Source of the DNA: Blautia glucerasea
GTDB lineage: Bacteria; Bacillota; Clostridia; Lachnospirales; Lachnospiraceae
Assembly (NCBI RefSeq): GCF_013304385.1
Contig: NZ_JAAITU010000028.1
Location: 1 to 52,874 of the forward strand
Reading direction: 5' to 3'
Length of the DNA: 52,874 nt
A model generated the notes under the pieces. It was given only the letters and a program-made list of their open reading frames with translations. It was not told the origin of the DNA and made no database searches. A program made the position numbers and the translations under genes. Below, in pieces: positions 34,265-42,079 of the stretch. Position 1 is the first letter of the stretch, and the number at the start of each line of letters is the position of its first letter.

Positions 34265-36790
34265 TCAGAATCCCTGCTCTGTCCTTCGTATAATATCATC
34301 CTGCAAAGATCTGGACAATGTGGTAAATAAAGCGCTGTATCCTGCCACACGCACCACCAGATGCTTATAATTCTCCGGGTGTGCCTGTGCGTCCAGAAGT
34401 GTTTCCCTGCTTACTACATTAAACTGCATGTGCATGCCCTTCTGGTCAAAGAAGGTACGGATCAATGCCACAAATTTCTCCAATCCCTCTCTTCCTGACA
34501 AGGCAGAGGGATGGAATTTCTGATTAAATAATGTACCATTGGATACAATGAAATGATCAAGTCTGGATACAGAAGTAGCTGCTGCTGTAGGACCGTTCAC
34601 ATCCTTGCCTGCAGATGGTGAAACTCCGTCAGCAACCGGTGTATGGGCATATCTGCCGTCCGGGGTAGCTCCTGTCTGTCCTCCCAGCGGAACATTGGCA
34701 GATACAGGATAAAGACCTGCATGGAAGCTGCCTCCTCTTGGGTTGCTATACTGTTGGATAGGCCTTGTATATGTATAAGCAACATCTCTTGCAAAATAAT
34801 CCACTTCTGGAATATCATTTCCAAACTTAGGTACTTCCAGGATCTTGTTCCGGATCTCTTCGTACCGGCTGATCTTCTCCTTTGAAAGCTTCATGGAAAG
34901 CACAGACTGAACCACTGCTTCTGTCATCTTTTCATCAACCTGCCTGCCTGCATTTTCAGCTTCTTTCAGTATGCCCTGGGCAAGATCCTGTACAGACTGC
35001 TGATCCAAGCCTTTTCCGTAATTCCAGATCAGTGCCTCCTTTAATTCCCCAAGGGTAAATTGCTTCTCTTCAAATACCAGCTTCCTGATAGCATAAAGAG
35101 AATCTGCCATATTAGCGATCCCAAATCCCTGAGGGCCGGTAAAGTTATACACAGCTCCGCCTTCCTGGGTGGATTTGCCTTTCTTGATACAGTCATCGAT
35201 CATACTGGATAAAAATGGCAGCGGGCATCTCTCCCCATGAGCCACATCAATTGCATTATCTGCATTCACCATCAAGGAAATACAGTAATCCATCTGTTGC
35301 TTATATGCATCATAAAAGTCTTCAAAGCTGTGCATCTCACTGATGTCCTTAGTAGGAACTCCCACCATCTCTCCCTTGTCCATACCCTGGGAGAAAACAA
35401 GCTCCAGCGGGCGGCACATATTAAAAAATGCAGCATCATGCCATCCTTCTGTCTTCCCCGCCTTCTGTGGCTCCACACATCCGATGATGTTATATTCCCT
35501 GGCATCTTCCAAAGTTAATCCCCGGTTCATCAGTGCCGGGATGATCACCTCATCATTATAATATGCAGGCAGACCGATTCCTGTCCTGGTAAGCTCTGCT
35601 GCCTTGATCAGAAGATCATGGGGCGAACCGTTCCATACCCGGATGGACAATGAGGGCTGAGGCAGGTTTACATGCATGGAGGCCTGAATACACATAAAAG
35701 ACAGATCATTGGTCACATCCTCCCCATCTTTATTCTGACCTCCTACGATCAGATTCTGGAACAAACTGTATCCTGCAAATCCTTCCGCAGATACAGCATC
35801 TCTGCATTTATTCAGGTCATTCAGCTTCACCCAAATACAATCCATCAGCTCCTGGGCAGCTTCCCTGGTAATCTTTCCTGCTTCTACGTCCTTCTTATAA
35901 TATGGATACATATACTGGTCAAATCTTCCAGGTGAAATAGAATGTCCGCTGGATTCGATCTGAATCAGAAGCTGTACAAACCAGAAAGACTGACAGGCCT
36001 GATAAAAGCTTTCTGCGCCTTTGGCAGGCACCCTGCTGCAGTTGTCAGCAATAGCCAGAAGCTCTTGCTTCCTGTCCGGATCCGTGCACTTTTCAGCCAT
36101 CTGCTGTGCCAATTCGGCATACCTGGCAGCATAATCCATAGCAGCCTGACAGCTTATGATCACAGCCTCCAGAAAACGGGACTTTCTTGCATAGTCACCA
36201 TCTCCCACATTGCACTGGGCCAGCTCTGCTTTTGCCTTTGCCATGATCCCCTCAAAGCCAATGTTCAGAACTTCCCAGTATTTAACAGTTACGTGTCCCA
36301 CGCCATTATAAAAATAATTCCCTGGTGTAAAAATATTGTGTTCAATCCCCCGGATGGCTTCCGGTGCCATATAGGAAGTGGCAAGCTCACTGGTGGTCCT
36401 GCCCTTCCAATATTGATGGATCTGACGCAGTTCTTCCTTAGTCTCTTCTTTTATGAAAAATGGGTCTGCACTTCTGCCTGCAACCGTATCCAGTTCATCC
36501 TCCAGCCATTGATAAGAAAACTCCGGGAATGTCTGGCAGCTTCTGGGTGCAAGGGTGCTGCTTCCTACGATCAGTTCTTCCTCACGGATCACGATGGGAA
36601 GGTGATGCAGGATATGTGCAAATGCCTTTGCTCTTCTTTGAATGATCGGTTCTCCCTCAGTCTGCTGATAGGATTCTGTCAGAAGTCTGGCTCTTGCTGA
36701 TTCGATCTTTGGCATCTCTGCATACAGATGTTCCACCAGTCTTGGAATCCTTGATGATTTTGGAATATCGCTTGTATTATATTTCTCCAT
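34265..36790 (-). CDS. Glycyl radical enzyme, glycerol/propanediol dehydratase-like
   Basis: An 841-residue glycyl radical enzyme. The thiyl Cys is C438 in IIGCVEPQKAGKTEGWHD, with E440 and D452. The spacing Cys, +2 Glu, +14 Asp is that of B12-independent glycerol dehydratase (C433, E435, D447). Further matches are GVGHVTV, SSGHSISPGRFDQYMYPYY and EGFAGYSLFQN. The radical site is G817 in RVAGYSA. It lacks the Cys-Cys pair of pyruvate formate-lyase. Likely reaction: dehydration of glycerol or 1,2-propanediol to an aldehyde. No microcompartment, reductase or choline genes lie nearby, so the exact substrate is open. Start chosen after GAGAGGAG. Confidence 0.85.
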   Translation of the reverse strand: MEKYNTSDIPKSSRIPRLVEHLYAEMPKIESARARLLTESYQQTEGEPIIQRRAKAFAHILHHLPIVIREEELIVGSSTLAPRSCQTFPEFSYQWLEDELDTVAGRSADPFFIKEETKEELRQIHQYWKGRTTSELATSYMAPEAIRGIEHNIFTPGNYFYNGVGHVTVKYWEVLNIGFEGIMAKAKAELAQCNVGDGDYARKSRFLEAVIISCQAAMDYAARYAELAQQMAEKCTDPDRKQELLAIADNCSRVPAKGAESFYQACQSFWFVQLLIQIESSGHSISPGRFDQYMYPYYKKDVEAGKITREAAQELMDCIWVKLNDLNKCRDAVSAEGFAGYSLFQNLIVGGQNKDGEDVTNDLSFMCIQASMHVNLPQPSLSIRVWNGSPHDLLIKAAELTRTGIGLPAYYNDEVIIPALMNRGLTLEDAREYNIIGCVEPQKAGKTEGWHDAAFFNMCRPLELVFSQGMDKGEMVGVPTKDISEMHSFEDFYDAYKQQMDYCISLMVNADNAIDVAHGERCPLPFLSSMIDDCIKKGKSTQEGGAVYNFTGPQGFGIANMADSLYAIRKLVFEEKQFTLGELKEALIWNYGKGLDQQSVQDLAQGILKEAENAGRQVDEKMTEAVVQSVLSMKLSKEKISRYEEIRNKILEVPKFGNDIPEVDYFARDVAYTYTRPIQQYSNPRGGSFHAGLYPVSANVPLGGQTGATPDGRYAHTPVADGVSPSAGKDVNGPTAAATSVSRLDHFIVSNGTLFNQKFHPSALSGREGLEKFVALIRTFFDQKGMHMQFNVVSRETLLDAQAHPENYKHLVVRVAGYSALFTTLSRSLQDDIIRRTEQGF

Positions 36791-37004
36791 GTTACTCCTC
36801 TCCCAAAGGGCAGCGCCTATGCTCCGCAATCACAGATGCTTTCCAAAGTCTTTTCGCTGCGGCAGGATACTCCCTCCCCACCTTATTTTCCTCTATTATA
36901 TCGAATCATTCCGCAAATGTCAACAGAATCAACACATTATATCTGTTGTATTTTGTGGATTTATGTTGTTTTTGGTGTTTTTTTCATGTGAATTACATAA
37001 AAAA

Positions 37005-37035
37005 ACTGTAACACAGGAAAATCCTATGCTACAGT
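37005..37035 (-). terminator. Terminator of the DUF1275 gene
   Basis: ACTGTA (37005-37010) with TACAGT (37030-37035), AGGA/TCCT inside, and seven T's after the stem on the minus strand. The remaining bases of 36791-37067 hold the leader of the glycyl radical enzyme and no gene. Confidence 0.8.
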
Positions 37036-37067
37036 TCTCATATTATAACCATTGTTATATTTTGATC

Positions 37068-37781
37068 CTAATCATTAGAAGCCTTAAACCGCTCAATAAA
37101 CATCAGGAAAAAGCTTATCAGCAGAAGGCCGCTGCACACCCAGATCATTTTATATCCATAGGCAATACTCAGATTACCGCCTACTCCGGCGCCAAGGGCA
37201 AACAGGAAAATGATCCCGAAGTAATAACCTGCCTGTTCCAGCTTCTTAGGATCTTTGCGTCGCCAGTAAGCTGAAATGGCAGCTGTACCGCTTCGCAGAT
37301 TACCGATACACATGGTACTTGCATAGGAATATCCGTGGATCTTCCGGAATGTTTGTACCTGCATGGCACAGGCAAAGGATACCAGTATGGTAGCCAGCAT
37401 ATTCATCGTAGATGGAACGAAGCCAACCAAAAACAGGATCACAATCTCTGCTGCCAGAATCCCCTGTCTCCAGTGAAGACGTCTGGCATTTTTAAATTTG
37501 CCCTGAATCTTCTCAGCAAAGAAAACTCCTAATGCAAAGGACAGTACCGGAAGCAGATACCGAAGGGCAATCCCCCAGTCACCGGCAAGCAGATGCTGAC
37601 TAAGCAGCACCACATTTCCTGTCTGCGCATTTGAAAAGACTTCGTCTCTCACATTGTAGGTGTACGCATCCTGGAATCCTCCTGAAAGAGCCAGGAATGC
37701 ACTGTTTACAAAAGCTTCGGACATCTGTACATCCGAAGCATCAGAAAACAGGTGATGATGTTCGTGGTGTTTTGTTTCCAT
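37068..37781 (-). CDS. DUF1275 (YoaK-like) membrane protein
   Basis: A 237-residue protein of the DUF1275 family, function unknown. After a His-rich N-terminus (KHHEHHHLFSD) come about six hydrophobic segments. Family motifs are ALSGGFQDAYTY and FSNAQTGNVVLLS. The start is placed at the ATG of METKHHEHH, with GGAG 11 bases upstream. Promoter TTTACA (37887-37892) and TATTAT (37864-37869), 17 apart, leave a leader of about 75 bases with a seven-pair hairpin (ACAGCCT/AGGCTGT). Confidence 0.85.
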   Translation of the reverse strand: METKHHEHHHLFSDASDVQMSEAFVNSAFLALSGGFQDAYTYNVRDEVFSNAQTGNVVLLSQHLLAGDWGIALRYLLPVLSFALGVFFAEKIQGKFKNARRLHWRQGILAAEIVILFLVGFVPSTMNMLATILVSFACAMQVQTFRKIHGYSYASTMCIGNLRSGTAAISAYWRRKDPKKLEQAGYYFGIIFLFALGAGVGGNLSIAYGYKMIWVCSGLLLISFFLMFIERFKASND

Positions 37782-37923
37782 GAAAAATATATCTCCATCC
37801 TCTTTTGTTTTACACAGCCTGTCCAATTCAAGTCGAGCAAAGGCTGTTTAGCTATTAGTTCATATAATACCTGCCTTCTGTCAAAATGTAAAATGTATCG
37901 TTCATATTATTGTCATATAAAAA

Positions 37924-37964
37924 ATATATAGTTACTGATCACACCATTCACAGTAACTATATAT
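37924..37964 (-). terminator. Terminator of the Cys-rich small gene
   Basis: A perfect 14-bp inverted repeat (37924-37937 with 37951-37964), 13-base loop, and TTTTTT after the stem on the minus strand. An outer ten-base repeat, TGTAAAATGT (37887-37896) and ACATTTTACA (37968-37977), encloses it. Confidence 0.75.
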
Positions 37965-38000
37965 CTCACATTTTACACTATGAAGTTAATTCAGAACACC

Positions 38001-38129
38001 TTAATGGCAGCCACTGCAATGCCCACAGTCACCGCCACATCCTTTACCATTCTTTTTATCCTTGATCATACTGCGAACGATCAGGCCTACAATCACAACC
38101 AATACAGCGCCTACGATCACTGTTCCCAT
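38001..38129 (-). CDS. FeoB-associated Cys-rich membrane peptide (42 residues)
   Basis: Small protein: residues 2-18 are a membrane helix (GTVIVGAVLVVIVGLIV), then a basic linker (RSMIKDKKNGKG) and a tail with four cysteines, CGGDCGHCSGCH. This is the form of the FeoB-associated Cys-rich family, usually cotranscribed with ferrous-iron transporters. No feoA or feoB is present here, so it is an orphan. AGGAGG precedes the ATG. Its strong promoter overlaps a palindrome typical of metal-dependent control. Confidence 0.85.
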   Translation of the reverse strand: MGTVIVGAVLVVIVGLIVRSMIKDKKNGKGCGGDCGHCSGCH

Positions 38130-38184
38130 GGAAATTCCTCCTTTTCCTGAACAGACACTTAAAAGTCTGACTTATGTTTCTTCC

Positions 38185-38216
38185 GTTAGTATATACTAAC
38201 AAAAGTAATATGTCAA
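38185..38216 (-). promoter_or_regulatory. Promoter with 16-bp palindromic operator over the -10
   Basis: On the minus strand TTGACA (38211-38216) and TATACT (38188-38193) are exactly 17 bases apart. The -10 is inside GTTAGTATATACTAAC (38185-38200), a perfect 16-bp palindrome. TTAG...CTAA half sites are seen in DtxR-family operators, so iron or manganese repression is likely (inference). Confidence 0.75.
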
Positions 38217-38243
38217 TATCTGTCCTATCCGAATTTCTTACAG

Positions 38244-39758
38244 TTAAATCTGAAATTCTTCCAAAGAGGAAAGCTTATCACCAAACTCTGTATCGCTGCA
38301 TTCCTGGAAAACAGCCTCCTTTTGCATTTTCTGGAGGGCAGAGGCAGAGGTTTTCAAAGGCTGGATCGTTCCGGCTCCTGCAATACATCCTCCCGGACAA
38401 GCCATACCTTCTAGCAGATATCCATCATATTTGCCCATTTTGGCCAGCTGCATCATTTTTTTGCAATTTGCAAGACCGTCTGCACTGGCAGTCTTTACGG
38501 TTCGCTCCGGGTCCAAACGGTGAATGGCATTCACAACTGCTGCTGCCACACCGCCGCTGGCAGCAAAGCCTCTTCCATCTGCACTGGCACGTACCAAAGG
38601 CTCTCCGTCAGGCAGAGAATCAAAGTCTACGCCCTTTGCCTCAAACATACCAGCCACCTCTTCAAAGGTAAGTACAAAGTCCACATAGCTTCGGATGGAT
38701 TTTCTGCTTGCTTCCAATTTCTTGGCAGCACATGGTCCCACAAAAACTATCTTGCATTCCGGTTCTTCCTGCTTGATCAGCCTTGCTGTCAGTACCATCG
38801 GTGTCAATGCCATGGAAATACAGTCAGCCTGCTTTGGGAACATTTTCTTTGCCATCACAGACCAGGCTGGACAACAGGAGGTTCCCATAAACGGAATCTT
38901 TGCCGGAACTTCTTCTATGAAATCCTTGGCTTCTTCAATGGCACACAAATCTGCACCAACGGCTACTTCCCGCACATTCTTAAACCCAAGTGCTTTAAAG
39001 GCTTCCCGGATCTTTGTATCCTTAAGCCCTTCAAACTGGCCTGCAACTGCCGGTGCTACAATAGCATATACCGGATTACCACTTTTGATCGCCATAATGG
39101 TCTGGTATATCTGACCCTTATCAACAATGGCACTAAATGGACAGCTTACCAGACACATTCCGCAGGACACACACTTATCCTGATCGATCTCTGCCCTTCC
39201 ATATTGATCTGAATGGATCGCTCCCATTCCACAAGCTGCAGCACAGGGGCGTTCCTGCTTGATAATAGCATTGTATGGGCAGGCACTAACGCATTTCCCA
39301 CATTTGATACACTTTTCCTGATCAATATAAGAATGGCCCTTCACCATGGATATGGCCTTCTTGGGACAGACCTCCACACAGGGATGTTCCAGGCAGCCCT
39401 GACATCCTTCTGTTACCATCACTTTCTTCTCTGCACAGGAATTGCATGCAAACTTGATCACATTAATCAGCGGGGGTTCATAATACTTTTCCTCGATTAC
39501 ACTTGCCTCTACCCCCTGAGAAATAGGGGCATGCTCTGAAATACTCCGAAGGGACATTCCCATGGCAACACGAAGACGTTCGCCTACAACTGCACGCTCC
39601 AGGAAAATACTGTCCCTGTATGTGGCAATCTCGCCTGGAATGATCTTGTAAGGAAGCTTTTCCAGATTTTCGATTCCGTCTTCTTCATATGCCATGCGGG
39701 CAATTTCCGTGAAGATCTGATGTCTTATTTTCGTCTTAGACGAATATAATCCTCTCAT
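38244..39758 (-). CDS. Monomeric [FeFe] hydrogenase, group B
   Basis: A 504-residue hydrogenase for ferredoxin-linked H2 chemistry. N-terminal residues 100-215 bind several iron-sulfur clusters (CNSCAEKK; CQGCLEHPCVEVCP; CIKCGKCVSACP; CVSCGMCLVSCP). The H-cluster motifs are TSCCPAW (293-299), GPCAAKK (341-347) and EGMACPGGC (450-458). GPC in place of the MPC of group A and the TSCCPAW form point to group B, whose physiological role is poorly known. GGAG precedes the ATG. No HydEFG maturases are in the window. Confidence 0.9.
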   Translation of the reverse strand: MRGLYSSKTKIRHQIFTEIARMAYEEDGIENLEKLPYKIIPGEIATYRDSIFLERAVVGERLRVAMGMSLRSISEHAPISQGVEASVIEEKYYEPPLINVIKFACNSCAEKKVMVTEGCQGCLEHPCVEVCPKKAISMVKGHSYIDQEKCIKCGKCVSACPYNAIIKQERPCAAACGMGAIHSDQYGRAEIDQDKCVSCGMCLVSCPFSAIVDKGQIYQTIMAIKSGNPVYAIVAPAVAGQFEGLKDTKIREAFKALGFKNVREVAVGADLCAIEEAKDFIEEVPAKIPFMGTSCCPAWSVMAKKMFPKQADCISMALTPMVLTARLIKQEEPECKIVFVGPCAAKKLEASRKSIRSYVDFVLTFEEVAGMFEAKGVDFDSLPDGEPLVRASADGRGFAASGGVAAAVVNAIHRLDPERTVKTASADGLANCKKMMQLAKMGKYDGYLLEGMACPGGCIAGAGTIQPLKTSASALQKMQKEAVFQECSDTEFGDKLSSLEEFQI

Positions 39759-39870
39759 TTAATTCTCCTTTTTGTTTAATATCCGCAATCTGTAGTAAAT
39801 TATCCTCCGCTATAAAAATACTAACACATTTCTATCCGGTCTGACAAGGGCATCTGTTACATCAAAAGCA

Positions 39871-40941
39871 TCACACCTGCAGCTTCATCTGACCGTCTTT
39901 AATATAGCCCATATTTTTCATGCCCCGATAGATCACATAGGAAACTACTGCTGGAAGAATGAAATGGAAAACAAGAATCTTCAGAAGTACCATCAAAGGC
40001 TCTTCTGCTGCAGTCATAGTCTGATAAGTCATGATCTGTCCTACCAGTCCGGAAGTACCCATTCCTGCGCCTGTAGGATTATTCGTCATATGAAAAGGCC
40101 CTATGATCGCAATCGGTCCTAAAATAGCAGATGCCAATGTAGGCGGCAGCCATATCAAAGGTCTGCGTACAATATTGGGAATCTGCAGCATAGACGTACC
40201 AACGCCCTGGGCAAACAGACCACCTACTCCGTTATCTTTAAAACTGGTTACAGCAAAGCCGATCATCTGACAGCAGCATCCTACGGTAGCTGCACCTGCT
40301 GCTACTCCGTTCAATCCCAGAATGATCCCAAGGGCTGCAGAACTGATGGGCAGTGTAAGAGCCATACCCATAAGGACAGAAACCACGATTCCCATAAGGA
40401 TAGGCTGCTGCTCTGTACCCCAGTTGATCATTCCTCCGATCCAGCTCATAAACTGAGAGATACCAGGCCCTAACAGCATTCCAACAGCACCACCGGATAT
40501 AATGGTCACTGCAGGAGTGATCAAAAGATCCAGTTTAGTCTTTCCTGCTACCAGATGTCCTACCATAATTCCTACATAAGCAGCAATAAAGGCACCTAAA
40601 GGCTCTCCAGGGCCGGACAGCACCATGGCTCCCTGCTCTGAAAAAAATGTACCTGCCAGAATATTGGCAGCATAAGCACCGATCATACCTGCAGCTGCCG
40701 CAGACAGAAGAACATAGGTGGATTCCTTAAACTTATAAGCTACTCCAATACCAATGCCTGCACCTGTAAGTCTCTGTGCGATCACTGCAAAGGCACTAAG
40801 ATAATGGCCATAGGTTCCTCCCATCAGATCACCGATCTGTTTTAAAATGGTACCGATGATCAGCGTGGAAAAAAGTCCCAGCGCCATACCGCTTAATCCG
40901 TCAATAAAAATATTGGACAGGATTTTCTTAAATGATTTCAT
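39871..40941 (-). CDS. PTS_EIIC_2-type membrane protein (PfoR-like)
   Basis: A 356-residue polytopic protein of the PTS_EIIC_2 family, with about nine or ten hydrophobic segments (DGLSGMALGLFSTLIIGTIL at the start; ITPAVTIISGGAVGMLLGPG; GPFHMTNNPTGAGMGTSGL). No IIA, IIB, HPr or kinase genes are near. Such lone proteins are usually named PTS IIC or PfoR-like, and transport through the PTS has not been shown for this group. A small CCGGC/GCCGG hairpin (40965-40980) lies just before its ribosome site. Confidence 0.8.
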   Translation of the reverse strand: MKSFKKILSNIFIDGLSGMALGLFSTLIIGTILKQIGDLMGGTYGHYLSAFAVIAQRLTGAGIGIGVAYKFKESTYVLLSAAAAGMIGAYAANILAGTFFSEQGAMVLSGPGEPLGAFIAAYVGIMVGHLVAGKTKLDLLITPAVTIISGGAVGMLLGPGISQFMSWIGGMINWGTEQQPILMGIVVSVLMGMALTLPISSAALGIILGLNGVAAGAATVGCCCQMIGFAVTSFKDNGVGGLFAQGVGTSMLQIPNIVRRPLIWLPPTLASAILGPIAIIGPFHMTNNPTGAGMGTSGLVGQIMTYQTMTAAEEPLMVLLKILVFHFILPAVVSYVIYRGMKNMGYIKDGQMKLQV

Positions 40942-41177
40942 TTTTCTCTCCTTTTCCTAATTATCCGGCATTTTTGCCGGGAAATCCGTTTGATTGTATC
41001 ATACTTTCTGCGGATATCCAATACTAAGTTGGCAAAGGAAAGAAGAGTGCTTGTGAATTGCTGATTTTTTCACATTTTTATCTTGTACGAAAACCTGATT
41101 TTTGCTAGAGTGTATAGGAAATGGTCGATTTAGCTGTTGTATTTTCATACAACCTTTTAAACTTACAGGAGGTTCTC

Positions 41178-41987
41178 ATGATCATAGATTTTCATACCCA
41201 TATTTTTCCGGATAAGGTGGCTGCTGCCGCCATCCCCAAGCTTGCTTCTGTTATAAATATCTCTCCCAGCATGGACGGTACCATCCAGGGGCTTCTTGAT
41301 TCCATGGACAGGGCCAAGGTAGACACAAGCGTGATCCTGCCGGTGATCACAGATCCACATCAGTTTGATTCCATCATCCGCTTTGCTTCCAGTATCAATG
41401 AAAGCCAGGACAATACCCATCCCAGGCTGATCTCTTTTGCAGGAATCCATCCGGCTATGGATAATTACAAAGATCTGCTCCACCTGATCGCAGCCCAGGG
41501 CTTTTCCGGAATCAAGCTTCATCCTAATTACCAGGACACATGCTTTGACGATATCCGGTATCTGCGGATCGTCTATACGGCTTCCGAACTGGGGCTGATC
41601 GTGCAGGTGCATACAGGAGAGGATCCCTATACTCCCGGAGAACAGTTCTGCTCCCCGGATATGGTCCTCCATGTAATAAAAGAAACAGCCCCGCCAAAGC
41701 TGGTGCTAGCCCATATGGGAAGCAACGAACACTATGACGAGGCTGAAGCCAAGCTGTGCGGTCAGAATGTATATTTTGATACCGCCTATTCTATTCAACA
41801 TATGTCCGAGGAGCAGCTGGTACGCATGATCCATCTTCATGGCACAGACAAAGTACTGTTCGGCAGCGATACCCCCTGGACAGACCAGAGGGCAGATATT
41901 GAACGCTTTATGTCTTTTACAGGACTGTCCCTTACTGAAAAAGAACAGATCCTTCATGGGAATGCACAGCTTCTTCTGGGCATTTAA
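41178..41987 (+). CDS. Metal-dependent amidohydrolase
   Basis: 269-residue amidohydrolase-2-type TIM barrel: DFHTHIFP metal site at the N-terminus, then GIKLHPNYQ, VHTGEDP, LVLAHMG and LFGSDTPW. AGGAGG lies seven bases before the ATG used here. Substrates of this group include carboxylic acids and lactones; none is indicated. It is divergent from the PTS_EIIC_2 gene. Confidence 0.88.
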   Translation: MIIDFHTHIFPDKVAAAAIPKLASVINISPSMDGTIQGLLDSMDRAKVDTSVILPVITDPHQFDSIIRFASSINESQDNTHPRLISFAGIHPAMDNYKDLLHLIAAQGFSGIKLHPNYQDTCFDDIRYLRIVYTASELGLIVQVHTGEDPYTPGEQFCSPDMVLHVIKETAPPKLVLAHMGSNEHYDEAEAKLCGQNVYFDTAYSIQHMSEEQLVRMIHLHGTDKVLFGSDTPWTDQRADIERFMSFTGLSLTEKEQILHGNAQLLLGI

Positions 41988-42016
41988 CCAGACCTGCCAT
42001 GTGGCAGCACAAAAAA

Positions 42017-42042
42017 AGAGCTGTTACATATGCAACAGCTCT
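42017..42042 (-). terminator. Terminator of the surface protein gene
   Basis: AGAGCTGTT (42017-42025) pairs exactly with AACAGCTCT (42034-42042), and seven T's follow on the minus strand. Confidence 0.85.
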
Positions 42043-42079
42043 GATAAAATCTGATTACTTTTGTTACCTTTCTATTGTT

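Noticed and set aside
34265-36790. Pyruvate formate-lyase as the identity of the glycyl radical enzyme
   Set aside because: There is a single active-site Cys in GCVEP with dehydratase-type partners, not the adjacent Cys-Cys pair of pyruvate formate-lyase.
34265-36790. Choline trimethylamine-lyase (CutC) as the identity
   Set aside because: No microcompartment or cut genes, no CutC-type N-terminal extension, and the His/Ser/Asp pattern fits glycerol dehydratase better.
38001-38129. Part of a feoAB iron-uptake operon
   Set aside because: No feoA or feoB gene is within the window; the flanking genes are hydrogenase and DUF1275.
41163-41672. Minus-strand open frame over the amidohydrolase
   Set aside because: The plus-strand frame has all amidohydrolase motifs and a good AGGAGG site; the minus frame has neither.
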